Origin: Strigamia acuminata
Taxonomy: Eukaryota; Arthropoda; Chilopoda; Geophilomorpha; Linotaeniidae
Reading direction: 5' to 3'
Assembly: GCA_949358305.1 (NCBI GenBank)
Contig: OX442314.1
Location: 57,609,369-57,669,368, forward strand
Length of the DNA: 60,000 nt
The notes beneath the pieces were generated by a model, which saw nothing but the letters and a program-made list of their open reading frames with translations, was not told the DNA's origin and searched no databases. Below are positions 33,201-41,239 of this stretch, one piece after another. The position numbers were made by a program, and so were the translations under genes. The stretch's first letter is position 1, and each line of letters opens with the position of its first letter.

Positions 33201-34303
33201 TGTACGCCGTCGCTAGACCTTCAGCAGAGAAAATCGTTGAATGTATCTACGACGTGGCGTTACGTTACGGATTTCCACGTAAAATAATATCCGATAACGG
33301 ACCCCAATTTATCTCGAAAATTTGGGGTAAGTTTTGTGAGAAATTCGGGATTGTGGCGTCACATACTTCGACCTACAATCCCAGAACAAATCCCGTTGAG
33401 CGACTCAACAGGGACATTAAATATGCACTAAGCATATTCACTGACATCCACAATAGGTGGGATGAATACTTGAGGGAGATCGCGTTCAGCATACGAACAA
33501 CAGTCTCGAGGACGAGAGATTTTTCTCCGGCCTACCTCAACTTCGCCCGAGAGCTACGAGTGCCTTGGGACCCACGAGTGGCAGAGTCGGTAAATGTGGT
33601 GGACCCAGAGAAACCACATGAGTATGTGTATAAATTGGAGCAAACAATTTCGAGCACATACAAACATATGATGGCGCACATTTTTAACATGCGCGACCGC
33701 ATTTTACAAGATAAAAGCGGTGGAAAATTTGTGAATTTCGAGAACAATGATTTAGTGTGGAAGGACACACACATCCTCTCAAATGCAGCGAGAGGAATCA
33801 CCGCCAGCTTGGCCGACAAGAGAGATGGTCCGTATGTAATCATCGGCAAGCATGGCGGTAACGCGTATAAATTACGCAAGCTCGAGGACAACACCGAGCA
33901 AAAGTCGATCCAGGTACGAGAGTTAACTCCGTACATTCCGGAATTCCCGCAAGAAATGTGGGCCAAGGGCCAAGTCAAGTCTAAAACTGACGGCCAAATC
34001 GTCGATATGTTCGCTGGCGAGTCGGAACAAGCACCGCCAAGTGACAACGAGGAGTATTTCGACGCCCCTTCACCTCCGGTAAACGAGATAGTTGAATCCG
34101 TTCCGGATCCAATTTTGGTCGGGGGGGAAACAGGAGAAACTCCTGAAACAAACACAAAAAACACGGATAAAAAAGAAAACAATAATGAGGAGGTACAGAC
34201 ACAAAAAACAACAAAAAATATCGTACCTGCCTCGATCCGTAACCTGCGACCAAAAAGAGATAATCCGTTTATAAAAGGCGGAAAGGTCGTAGGAAAGAAA
34301 TAA
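30233..34303 (+). CDS. Pol of element B: protease, RT, RNase H, integrase (1,356 aa)
   Basis: Complete Ty3/gypsy polyprotein. It has an ATG 23 nt after the gag stop, but the same frame is open upstream to the slippery sites, so a Gag-Pol fusion is likely. In order: aspartic protease LLDSGADRS near residue 98; RT motifs IDYRPLN (~345), MDLSKGYWQVEM (~380) and AYLDDIVIAS (~443); RNase H with HTDASRVGLG (~588), ELECLAVVWAI and VHTDHQALQWL; integrase zinc-binding H-H-C-C segment (~897-940, ending CQRCQACK); integrase core with D near 962 in SVDVMGP, D1021 in SDNGPQF and E1056 in NPVERLN, leaving 34 residues between the last two. All catalytic positions I looked for are present. The tail after ~1,200 is acidic then basic. 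No nonsense or frameshift was seen. Confidence 0.95.
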   Translation: MKKKGFNKGFDKPPPVKEMGSDIANAQIQDRANNALQVITANAEAEAEEPNLLLEELPQVVEDTEEFRVFMCNVAVEYTNRLCMLPMTIEREKIMGLLDSGADRSFVSEDIVASLGLTDKIKGVNKNIRLKTANGMARPKGVILLTMEWLGGVEQHPFLVLPTCDRIFLLGLDLMASMEIQPNPITKSWNYIRNDKERPAIVVPPALVKEAADKTQWEKGLKKFVQDYDFKAFVTELQRDNVVETLVADAALELNEAAALRRVLLKYEGILSKKPGRTNRAIHEIKLTDNKPIRVAYKGMNPQKREIVQKMCQEMLDSGIVSEAQGEYATRVVLVMRPGSDPRLCIDYRPLNAVTEIDPIQMPSIESILRELSPFSWVTTMDLSKGYWQVEMRPEDKIKTAFYSPIGRLMFNVMPFGLVNAPSTFQRLIESVLGDILHQFVWAYLDDIVIASKTFEEHIEHIDQVLTRLAKAGLHVHPGKSKFCRKELAFLGYRIGVNGLAIGPEKIDAINRFPPPEDVKGVQRFMGMINFFGRLLPGLAEVAAPVTDLLKNENEFVWSNECNIAFNAIKRMLTEVGVMPLPDLNRPFILHTDASRVGLGAALLQTHVRDGVEQDLPCMFISRKLQGAEKNYNATELECLAVVWAIRKFRDYLEYTKFVVHTDHQALQWLMKLKEPAGRLARWQLELMACDLTIQYKPGKYNVVADALSRAPVSDPIDADDDGEDDSRIIYCPTSCHRWDLRKMNEIPTASPADVKFCGFWTRLYQPAADNYPNAKKEFKLERRINDPLLSAFHARVGKQMKSNPPTREEIIVQQKLDKKCQDRARFVLTGKYPPDLTRRQKRRYAHESIDYLLDDGLLVKHHPNHQDDLSESDTAVKVVIPASLIGRVLWLLHGHPLASHAGVSRTLYRATQLFHWTGMKKDIALFVHQCQRCQACKPRRKSPFETIFLGPYAPFDCLSVDVMGPKPVTGNKNAYIIVIMDVATRWPELYAVARPSAEKIVECIYDVALRYGFPRKIISDNGPQFISKIWGKFCEKFGIVASHTSTYNPRTNPVERLNRDIKYALSIFTDIHNRWDEYLREIAFSIRTTVSRTRDFSPAYLNFARELRVPWDPRVAESVNVVDPEKPHEYVYKLEQTISSTYKHMMAHIFNMRDRILQDKSGGKFVNFENNDLVWKDTHILSNAARGITASLADKRDGPYVIIGKHGGNAYKLRKLEDNTEQKSIQVRELTPYIPEFPQEMWAKGQVKSKTDGQIVDMFAGESEQAPPSDNEEYFDAPSPPVNEIVESVPDPILVGGETGETPETNTKNTDKKENNNEEVQTQKTTKNIVPASIRNLRPKRDNPFIKGGKVVGKK

Positions 34304-34455
34304 AATAAATTACGAGTCGATGGCGGCACTAAAAATAAATTCTAATCGACCGATAGTGCAAGCCATCACGTTGCGAGACTCGAAGAAAATTCCGCTAAGT
34401 CCAACAAAGCGGATATCGGTCGAATTCACGTCACAAGATGGCGTGGAAGCGCGGG

Positions 34456-34569
34456 ACCCGTAGCAAAATTATCGGCACGGGTCGGATACCGCGTGCAAAA
34501 GACCCCGTAGCAGCAATCGCGCACGGGAGTGAGAACAAAGGAGACCCGTAGCGTAACATGCGCACGGGT
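34456..34569 (+). other. Three consecutive CCCGTAGC...GCACGGG stem-loops
   Basis: Inverted repeats pair ACCCGT (34456-34461) with ACGGGT (34477-34482), CCCGT (34504-34508) with ACGGG (34523-34527), and ACCCGT (34544-34549) with ACGGGT (34564-34569). Each 5' arm is followed by AGC and each 3' arm preceded by GC, while loops differ in sequence. A row of near-identical hairpins in the RNA suggests a protein-binding array, for example for packaging or export. The function is unproven. Confidence 0.6.
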
Positions 34570-34780
34570 AGGTGCGCACTAGTCTCAAACACCCGGGTTC
34601 TGGAGTATATTACCCAGAATCCATCGCGATTACCTCGTGTTCACACGAACTTCCGCTTTTCACAGCTGATCGCTGCATTCGTGCGTGATCCTCGTTTTTA
34701 ACGTTTTTATCGAGTTTTTTGAGATAGTTTTATCATCCTTTTTTCAATCGTGATTGAGCTTTTTGTGCGCGCTCCTCGCC

Positions 34781-34894
34781 ATGGACGAGGAAGAGAACGA
34801 CGTGCTGGCCATAGAGCACGAGGACGAGGAAAACTGGGACCGCGATGTAAACCAAGTCCATCCCGATCAGGTAGAAGTCGGCATCGGCACATGA
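34781..34894 (+). CDS. Short acidic ORF, possible 5' exon of ORF3
   Basis: 37 codons from an ATG in very good context (CTCGCCATGGAC), rich in Asp and Glu, in the pol-ORF3 spacer. It is too short to recognise a family. After codon 30 (position 34870) the sequence CAG|GTAGAAGT resembles a moderate 5' splice site. Joining there to the acceptor at 35719 would leave the 30 codons in frame with the ORF3 ATG. It could therefore be a coding leader exon, an upstream ORF, or chance. Confidence 0.35.
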   Translation: MDEEENDVLAIEHEDEENWDRDVNQVHPDQVEVGIGT

Positions 34895-35697
34895 GAATTA
34901 TTTCCGTGCTGCTGAAAGAGAAACTTTGTTGACTAATACCTGACATGAGTGCTTTGCACTCGAAATAGTGTATAATTAATTATTAACCGCGATCGCTCAC
35001 ACGATCGTATTTTTTCCTTGTTAATTTGTTTTCGGGGTGCGAGCGCAGACTTCACGTCGCCTCGCGTCTCGAAAATTCCTCATGACTTGAGTCACGAGCG
35101 AGACAATGGGCTCGAGCCATAAATAATTTTATGACAAGGGGAGAATATTCTGTAAAAGAATATTTTTCTCCACAAGTAATTTGACGCATCAAATTGATGC
35201 AACTTAACATTCGTACGATGAATTTTTCGGTGTGTTGGATGAATTTAATTTGACTTTAACTTTTTTAAAAAAAAAAATTAGACAAAGTCCGACTTCGGAA
35301 TAATTCTTTATTAGGTTTATTTATTTAATAAAATTTCGACAAGCACATTTATTGTGCAATTTTAGTAATAATTTACACCCGACGAATTCTTTTTTACGAA
35401 TGACTGATAATTATTAATTTAATTATTAGTAATGTCCTAATTAATGTTAGAATTAATTTGAAGTAAAATCTGATGAAAAGAATCCAGATTAAAGGCTCGA
35501 TTCCGTCTCGCTGTGCGTTTTGGACATGAGACAGATTTTTACGTGATGACTTCTCTTTTTCTATCCGACGAGGGACAATTCGTCCTACGTTTGCACCGAT
35601 AGACAGGAATCGGTCTCGACGGACGGCTGCACGTATCGGCAACGTCCCTCGAAACCAACCATTTATCTACGTATTTAATATTAACTTTTTATTAATC

Positions 35698-35719
35698 GTT
35701 TATTTCTCCACCCTTCCAG
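35698..35719 (+). promoter_or_regulatory. Candidate 3' splice site abutting the ORF3 ATG
   Basis: A pyrimidine-rich tract (TTTATTTCTCCACCCTTCCAG) ends in CAG at 35717-35719, immediately before the ATG at 35720. Spliced subgenomic RNAs are how retroviral env genes in this position are expressed. The matching donor is unknown; the candidate at 34870/34871 is the one I could see. Confidence 0.55.
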
Positions 35720-38485
35720 ATGGCATTACGTAGAACATGGGGACCATTAGACCCCGCTTGCATCACTCGTGGCGGGATATTTCGAGGCGCGCTGCCCGAT
35801 TTTTACCGACGATGTTTCGGCGAAGACGCCGACCCTTGGCGCCTGCGAATACTACATTCCCGATGCATCGCCCGACGTTGGGTACGAGACTGCACGCTCC
35901 TGGATACGTTCCCGGAGGGAATGCGCGAAGGCATCGCCACAGAGTTAGCTCGTGACGATGACCCGAAATCGCCAATTTTCCACCCCGGATTGTCAAGTCA
36001 ATACACTGGCAACCCGGCGGAGGAACACGTGCTGCATGCGTGGCGAGCAGCCGAGACAGAAGAGGCCCGTGAGGCCATCTATCAGCATTATAGACAACAG
36101 CTGGTGGATACCGCTGCGGCAGTGGCCGAGCGCATCCTCCAAAACGAGGGGATGACCGCGGATGATATTCATCTGTGGTTTGAGAGGCTACGATTGGGAG
36201 AGAGTACGCCCCAGTGGAGACCTCGGATGGGAATTTTAACGTCCCAAGCCGAGATGTGGCAGCTCCACTACCTGGGGATTTTGGGGCCCAAGAGCAGCTA
36301 CCCGCGGAAGCGCAAGCGCTCCAAAGGCGCCGGGGACAGCCAGTCGCGTTCCCCAGCGACAACCAAGAAGCAGCGTGTCGCTCAAAACACGACTGAAGGC
36401 AACGAAGCTGGGCCATCCACTAGTACGGTGCGTGACCCTTCGCAGTATTCCCGACCGCGAATTTTCGTAAACCGTCAGATTAAAGACGGTAAGGAGTACA
36501 AGGAGGTTTGGATGTCTGGTGACGAAGAGCGAGTCTCTCGTCCCAGCACTTCTAGACGTCCGCTGACTCATCGCGAGCAGCGGAAAAAAGATCGCAAAGA
36601 GCGATACTTCGCGAGGTGCGAAGCTCGGGGCCGTCCCATCCCCGAACCCGCCTACGTCTCCAAGAGAGCGGGTCGACGAAGTGGTAGCCAGTCAGGTGAG
36701 CGAAGCGTCCCAGCGGCAGATACGCGGGACCTTCGCGAGATTCTGACTCAGATGAAGCGGACGAAACTGACACGTTTCGATCCCGCGATGAAACACGCCA
36801 GGAAGATGGGTGTTGTCACCGACGGGAAGGTGACCCCACACGAGGTGGCAAGGTGGCTCGCAGACTACATAAATTCGCGACCACGACCCGATGGCATGCC
36901 AACCGCCATCGTGCAGCCTTCGGGCTCCGGACAACATCTCCCGGCGCCCCAAGTCGCAATGACTGGGGTGCAGACGACGGAGACGCCACCACCGCCGACG
37001 CAGCCAACACCACCGCTGCCGACGCCAACGCTGCCGACCAAGACGCAGCCGCCTCCGAACCTGCCGCCGCCGTCGTTGTTAAATTCGAGCGATCCGCCGG
37101 ATTTGCACACCGACCGCTCAGTCCCTCTCCCCGTTGGACAGAGCATTGCGCAGGAATGTCGAGCCAATTTGACCGGCATTTACAGGCCGAGCCAACCCCG
37201 ACCCGGTTCCTCGGCCCTGTTTTTCGAGAGGCGAGACGAAGAAGCGCGACTCGCGAGAGAAGCCGCCAACCCGACTATCTCCGAGCTCTCAGCGTTCCGC
37301 TTCGTGATGGAAGACCCAAGAGTCTCCGCACCCGCCTTGCGAGGTGTGGATCAGGCCCAGCGATATTTCATCGAATGGGCAACGGCGATGATGAGTAAGC
37401 TCTCGTGTGCCTTCACTGCGGATTCGGAGCGATCGAATCCAGTGAATCGTCGCAGCCTACAGCTATCATTGACCAAGGTCATGATGCAGCTGCTAACCCC
37501 AGCACTCTTCGGAGAAGGGCGTCAGGCGATGGCCGCATGGTCTGTCGTGGACAGAGAGGGTGTACAGGTTCCCCGTGCACTCCTCGCAGAGTGGAGCTCC
37601 ATTCTGCCCGACCCTGTGTTGACTCGGTACGAGCTAACCAGGGATGTGGTAAACCCCGAATTTGAGGGGTACAAGTTGCGAAGCACGGCGTTTCGCTATA
37701 CCTCCGCCACCTGGACAGCGGCGCCTACACAACAACTGCGCGCCTTGACCATCCAGACGGAAGAATCGGCAGAGGATGTAGAAATGGTGATCTCGCCGAC
37801 GAGCGGAGTTCCGATTCCGCCACCGATGCCTGCGGAGATATCCCCGCAAGGACCCGCCCTGTTCGAAGTGGCGGGTAAGCCAAAGCGCTTACTGTGCCGA
37901 ACGCCACCCGTCAGGTCCGTCGAGCAAACGAAGCCGACACCGCCCGGGACCCCACCGGCCCGAGCGGCGACAACGACGCAAGCCGTGATTCCCGCGGCCA
38001 CCCAGAAGCCGAAACCGGCACCGCCTCCACCAGACTATTACGGGCGAATCATCGAAGAGTTTCCCCATCTTTCGATGACAACGGCGACCAGGAGGTTTAT
38101 CCTCGCACAACGGGATAAAGGCAAATCAGTCTTCATCTGGCTTCACAACCAGATCCGGAAGACTAGAGACCTCATCTTCCACCAGAGGTTGCTGAGAGCC
38201 CACCGTGTGCCAGTGACGCCAGCGGAAGCCAATGCCATCCGGCATACGAACACCGGCTTCTCCGCCTACATCCCGAGCGTTTGGTTACACGAGAGGACGC
38301 GTGCCCCGCATGAGCCAGTTGACGGCCATGCATTATGCTTCATTACGGAGCATGAGGACCCCCGAGATCGGTCCTCGGCGTTAGTAGGCGATCTACCCGC
38401 GCCACCCGGCACTCAACCGCCTGTCCCTGGAGTGAGTTACGCCCAGGTGACGGACTCAGTGTCGGGTCCCCCAGGAAAGAAGTGA
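35720..38485 (+). CDS. ORF3 of element B, unrecognised 921-aa protein
   Basis: A long intact ORF, same strand as pol, in the position occupied by env in retroviruses. I do not recognise it. It has no N-terminal signal peptide and no hydrophobic membrane span, so it does not look like an envelope protein. Visible parts: an N-terminal ~190 residues rich in Trp, Arg and His that seem folded (QHYRQQLVDTAAAVAERIL looks helical); a basic cluster KRKR at 197-200 that could be a nuclear signal; a disordered charged stretch (200-410); a Pro/Thr-rich linker near 415-450; a second folded-looking region (about 510-680); another Pro-rich linker; and a conserved-looking C-terminal block starting near 770 (YYGRIIEEFPHLS, FIWLHNQIRKTRDLIFHQ). 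The lack of stops across 2.8 kb with identical LTRs suggests it is maintained. It could be a captured host gene, a divergent nucleic-acid-binding accessory protein, or a degenerate gag-like protein. Confidence 0.85.
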   Translation: MALRRTWGPLDPACITRGGIFRGALPDFYRRCFGEDADPWRLRILHSRCIARRWVRDCTLLDTFPEGMREGIATELARDDDPKSPIFHPGLSSQYTGNPAEEHVLHAWRAAETEEAREAIYQHYRQQLVDTAAAVAERILQNEGMTADDIHLWFERLRLGESTPQWRPRMGILTSQAEMWQLHYLGILGPKSSYPRKRKRSKGAGDSQSRSPATTKKQRVAQNTTEGNEAGPSTSTVRDPSQYSRPRIFVNRQIKDGKEYKEVWMSGDEERVSRPSTSRRPLTHREQRKKDRKERYFARCEARGRPIPEPAYVSKRAGRRSGSQSGERSVPAADTRDLREILTQMKRTKLTRFDPAMKHARKMGVVTDGKVTPHEVARWLADYINSRPRPDGMPTAIVQPSGSGQHLPAPQVAMTGVQTTETPPPPTQPTPPLPTPTLPTKTQPPPNLPPPSLLNSSDPPDLHTDRSVPLPVGQSIAQECRANLTGIYRPSQPRPGSSALFFERRDEEARLAREAANPTISELSAFRFVMEDPRVSAPALRGVDQAQRYFIEWATAMMSKLSCAFTADSERSNPVNRRSLQLSLTKVMMQLLTPALFGEGRQAMAAWSVVDREGVQVPRALLAEWSSILPDPVLTRYELTRDVVNPEFEGYKLRSTAFRYTSATWTAAPTQQLRALTIQTEESAEDVEMVISPTSGVPIPPPMPAEISPQGPALFEVAGKPKRLLCRTPPVRSVEQTKPTPPGTPPARAATTTQAVIPAATQKPKPAPPPPDYYGRIIEEFPHLSMTTATRRFILAQRDKGKSVFIWLHNQIRKTRDLIFHQRLLRAHRVPVTPAEANAIRHTNTGFSAYIPSVWLHERTRAPHEPVDGHALCFITEHEDPRDRSSALVGDLPAPPGTQPPVPGVSYAQVTDSVSGPPGKK

Positions 38486-38510
38486 TCGCTCAGCCCCACG
38501 GTCTGAGCTC

Positions 38511-38521
38511 GGAGGGGGAAG
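38511..38521 (+). promoter_or_regulatory. Polypurine tract of element B
   Basis: GGAGGGGGAAG directly abuts the 3' LTR and would prime plus-strand DNA synthesis. Confidence 0.8.
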
Positions 38522-39539
38522 TGTTGTGACCCGACTGGACCGGGGTCAACGAAGAGTTTCTCTCGTGACCTCGTTTCGGGTGTAAGGGGAGCCGCAAGCG
38601 CGTCTCCCTTCCCTCAGTGCATTGACATCTAGTCAATGGACAGGCGTCTGCCCTGAGGGAGTGGGGATGGCTCGTCCACCCCACCATTGGGTGATTCCGG
38701 TCACCTGTCAACCTCGCTTTGTGCAAAGGAATGTGCCTTGCACTGAGCGGGCAGAACCAACACAACCATCAAACGAGAAACACACGTAAAACCCGTCGTC
38801 CTACAAGATCAGGCCCAAGTAAATATACTGGGATTGACCAAGGACAAAGGACAATTTACCGTGAGTACGTTTGGTCAGTGTCAAACTCCGCAGAGTAACC
38901 TGCGAGATAAGATTACCACACTATTTTAGCACACCAGCTAGAAATAGTAAAAACCACTCCAGTTTAGCGAGTTGTGCAGACAAACGGTCGCACAAGCCTA
39001 AACTGCAGTAAAACCACGACGAGCGTTCCCGCCGCTGTGTGACCGCCGGGAGCCAGAAGAGTCCGCCGCTGTGTGATCGCCGGACACCACACAAAAACCT
39101 AGACAACAGACCGAAGTAAGCCTTTTAACTAAGCATTCACTCGCGCCCGACCAGCGTGAGCCCGAAGGACCAGCCAGAGACGAGCCGAGGACGCCATATT
39201 GCCACGCCGGCCCAAGACGACATCACGTTGCTACAACGAGGACGCCATCTTGGACACGCACGAGACAACAGACGACCTCGCCGATTCCAGCCAGCTTTCA
39301 TCTTACCTTTGCCTTTCCATTTCCCATCACCCATTCCGATTTACATTTTACTTACCCTTTATAGATATATATATAAGATATATCTGTACATTGCCCCGCA
39401 GAATAAATCTATATTATATTTTACCTTTTATATCTGTGTAATCATTTCTTTGGGTAAACCGCTTGAGCAAAGCGGTAGTGAGTTAGTCGAATTAAGTAAT
39501 CAACCCACGAGTTAGCGACGGTTAGAGTTGAGCGCGACA
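38522..39539 (+). repeat. 3' LTR of element B (1,018 bp)
   Basis: Starts TGTTGTGACC, ends GCGCGACA, the same length as the 5' LTR and without visible differences from it. Confidence 0.95.
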
Positions 39540-39543
39540 ACGC
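39540..39543. repeat. Target-site duplication ACGC (right)
   Basis: Second copy of the 4-bp duplication flanking element B; the interrupted sequence resumes here. Confidence 0.85.
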
Positions 39544-40267
39544 GGTAGAAATTATTATTTTGTTAAAACGTATAATTTCCACGGCGGAGAATAAGGAACA
39601 AAGTGAGTTACACTTATTATCTTTTTAACAAATTTTAAGACAAAAATAAAATATATTAGACACTTATAAATCTCAAACGAAATTTATTTTACACACAAAA
39701 AAATTTACTGCAAAATTACACTACTCGAATTCATCATAGGCACACAAAACTTCAAAATTTATTTTAAATTTAGGCAGCCTATCTCGGTAGAACCTCCACT
39801 TGTGACGATTCTACTTTTGGCTGATTTAATAGCCATTTAAGATAGATAATTAATCGGTTTAAACAAGACGTTGCTAGGAGTAGCAACAACCTAACCGAGA
39901 TAAGCTTACGGAAGTCCGTGTACAAATATGAATCAATGACTGAGCAGAAATAACTTACAGTTTTCTTGGTGTAACATAACATATTTATTACTGAATAATA
40001 ACAATAACAAAGATGGGTTCTTGACGCGTGTAAACGGGTGGCATCAACTGGTTGAGGATCCGGGCGAAGCCAGAGGAATACGGCTGACTTGCGGCATCGT
40101 CACAAATATCGCTACGGAGACGTATTTGGTCCGCAGCTCGAGTATCTAAATATGCGAAGAGTCCTACGCATAAACAGGAATATTCGGCAGAATATTCCAT
40201 TGTTTCAAATGAATAAAGTGAAGTAATTAAAATAATACAACAAATGAATTGTTATATAAATATTAAT
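39544..40267. other. AT-rich DNA with one small minus-strand ORF
   Basis: No recognised gene. On the minus strand a 70-codon ORF (40200 down to 39988) starts at an ATG with a strong context (AAACAATGG) and lies downstream of the possible promoter at 41.2 kb. The product resembles nothing I know. The rest is AT-rich. Confidence 0.4.
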
Positions 40268-40548
40268 TGGGCGGGGACCGTCACGACAATTGAGAGAACG
40301 TCGCGGGAGTTGTTGAGACTCCATCCGCCAGCATGCCTTACGACGACAAGATCTCGTGATCAGGCGCCGAGTATTTAATTGTGTGCTTTAACTCGCTATC
40401 GGTGGTACCAACCACCAGGTAAACATTTCTATGGACTTACCGGGTTTAAAAGATATTGCCAATACAGGATTACCAAAGCCCGAGTAATTTGTTTAACACG
40501 ATATATTTATATATCGTTCACGGGTTACTAACCCGGAGGGTACGATGG
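40268..40548 (-). repeat. Structured module copy A (possible RNA element)
   Basis: First of two diverged tandem copies about 281 bp long. The shared start (GGGCGGGGACCGTCACGAC on the plus strand) and the CCATCCGCCAGCATGCCTTACGA stretch are strongly conserved. On the minus strand they enclose a potential three-way fold: closing stem GGCGG/CCGCC, hairpin GGAGT/ACTCC and hairpin CGAC/GTCG with the loop motif TTCTCTC. A CACGGGTTACTAACCCGG palindrome lies near the end of the copy. Confidence 0.55.
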
Positions 40549-40770
40549 GGCGGGGACCGTCACGACGGTCGAGAGAACCATCGCGGGAGGATTTGACTCC
40601 TCCATCCGCCAGCATGCCTTACGATGACGGGATCAGCGGATCGAGCACCGGGTAAAATATTAATCGGCCACTGCCGTTGGATTACCATTATCCAGGTAGT
40701 TGTTTCTCGCAACATCTTTAGATATTACTCACGGGCTACCAACCCGGCGTGTCGCCTGTATATTAGGTCT
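40549..40770 (-). repeat. Structured module copy B
   Basis: Second copy. It keeps the closing stem and the conserved loop, but the two inner stems have changed on both sides: GGAGGA/TCCTCC in place of GGAGT/ACTCC, and CGATGG/CCGTCG in place of CGAC/GTCG. The palindrome reads CACGGGCTACCAACCCGG. Paired changes of this sort suggest selection on RNA structure. Confidence 0.55.
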
Positions 40771-41195
40771 CTACCGACTTTTAACGAGCGGAAGGACCAA
40801 TCGTAGAAAGACGGGAACCTGCGTGGGCTGTTTACAACAACCATCCTGCAGCGGACTGTGGCCAGTTAGCCGAGGGACCTATTTTCATTTAGCAAGGTCG
40901 TACTGTATACGACCGTTATATTAAGCCACCGTACGAAGTCCTACTGTCCCGTAGAACAGCTGGCTAACGTTACGGGGCCATTTCATGCGAATGCATGTCT
41001 ATTACCGGAGTTAGCCTTCCCGAAAAGGCCCTACAACAACAATAACAATCTAGTAATGAATACTAATTGTGGAGAGCTGAGGTGGCCTGATGTGTCGATA
41101 GAGAAAGTGAGATCAAACGATAACAACAATTCAACTACAGACAGTATATTCATATTCAGTTATCAAGCCAAGCTTTTGGACGTGAGAAACTGATG
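40771..41195. other. Non-coding sequence following the duplicated modules
   Basis: No ORF of note. Short potential hairpins are frequent. If transcribed on the minus strand from the promoter candidate just to its right, this would be a 5' leader upstream of the structured modules. Confidence 0.4.
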
Positions 41196-41237
41196 CTTAT
41201 ATAGTTCTGTAGAACTACTAGATTGGCGACAGCCAAT
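41196..41237 (-). promoter_or_regulatory. Possible minus-strand Pol II promoter (TATA plus paired CCAAT boxes)
   Basis: On the minus strand TATATAAG (41196-41203) is preceded by an inverted pair of CCAAT boxes, ATTGGC (41222-41227) and GCCAAT (41232-41237), 18 bp away. Together they look like a core promoter pointing toward the structured modules and the small ORF at 40200. Confidence 0.35.
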
Positions 41238-41239
41238 CA

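Larger units (their letters stand above)
34304..35719 (+). other. pol-ORF3 spacer of element B (1.4 kb)
   Basis: No long ORF. The first 270 bp hold three CCCGT/ACGGG stem-loops. The middle has a short acidic ORF (34781-34894). The remainder is AT-rich and ends in a strong-looking 3' splice site at the ORF3 start. The spacer may be an intron for ORF3 plus RNA signals. Confidence 0.7.
26036..39539 (+). mobile_element. Complete 13.5-kb Ty3/gypsy element B with an extra 3' ORF
   Basis: The element spans 13,504 bp: 5' LTR, primer site, gag, pol, a 1.4-kb spacer, a third large ORF, polypurine tract and 3' LTR. LTRs are both 1,018 bp and I found no difference between them, all three ORFs are open, and the target duplication is perfect, so insertion appears recent and the copy may be functional. 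It is much longer than typical arthropod gypsy elements (about 5-8 kb) because of 1-kb LTRs, a 1,027-residue gag and the 921-residue third ORF. It interrupts unrelated DNA whose two halves lie at 25172-26031 and from 39544. Confidence 0.93.

Noticed and set aside
35720-38485. ORF3 as a retroviral envelope gene.
   Set aside because: Its position fits, but there is no signal peptide, no membrane anchor, no fusion-peptide-like segment and no cleavage site.
40268-40770. HDV-like, hammerhead or twister ribozyme.
   Set aside because: I looked for their core motifs on both strands and none fits; only a generic three-way fold is supported.
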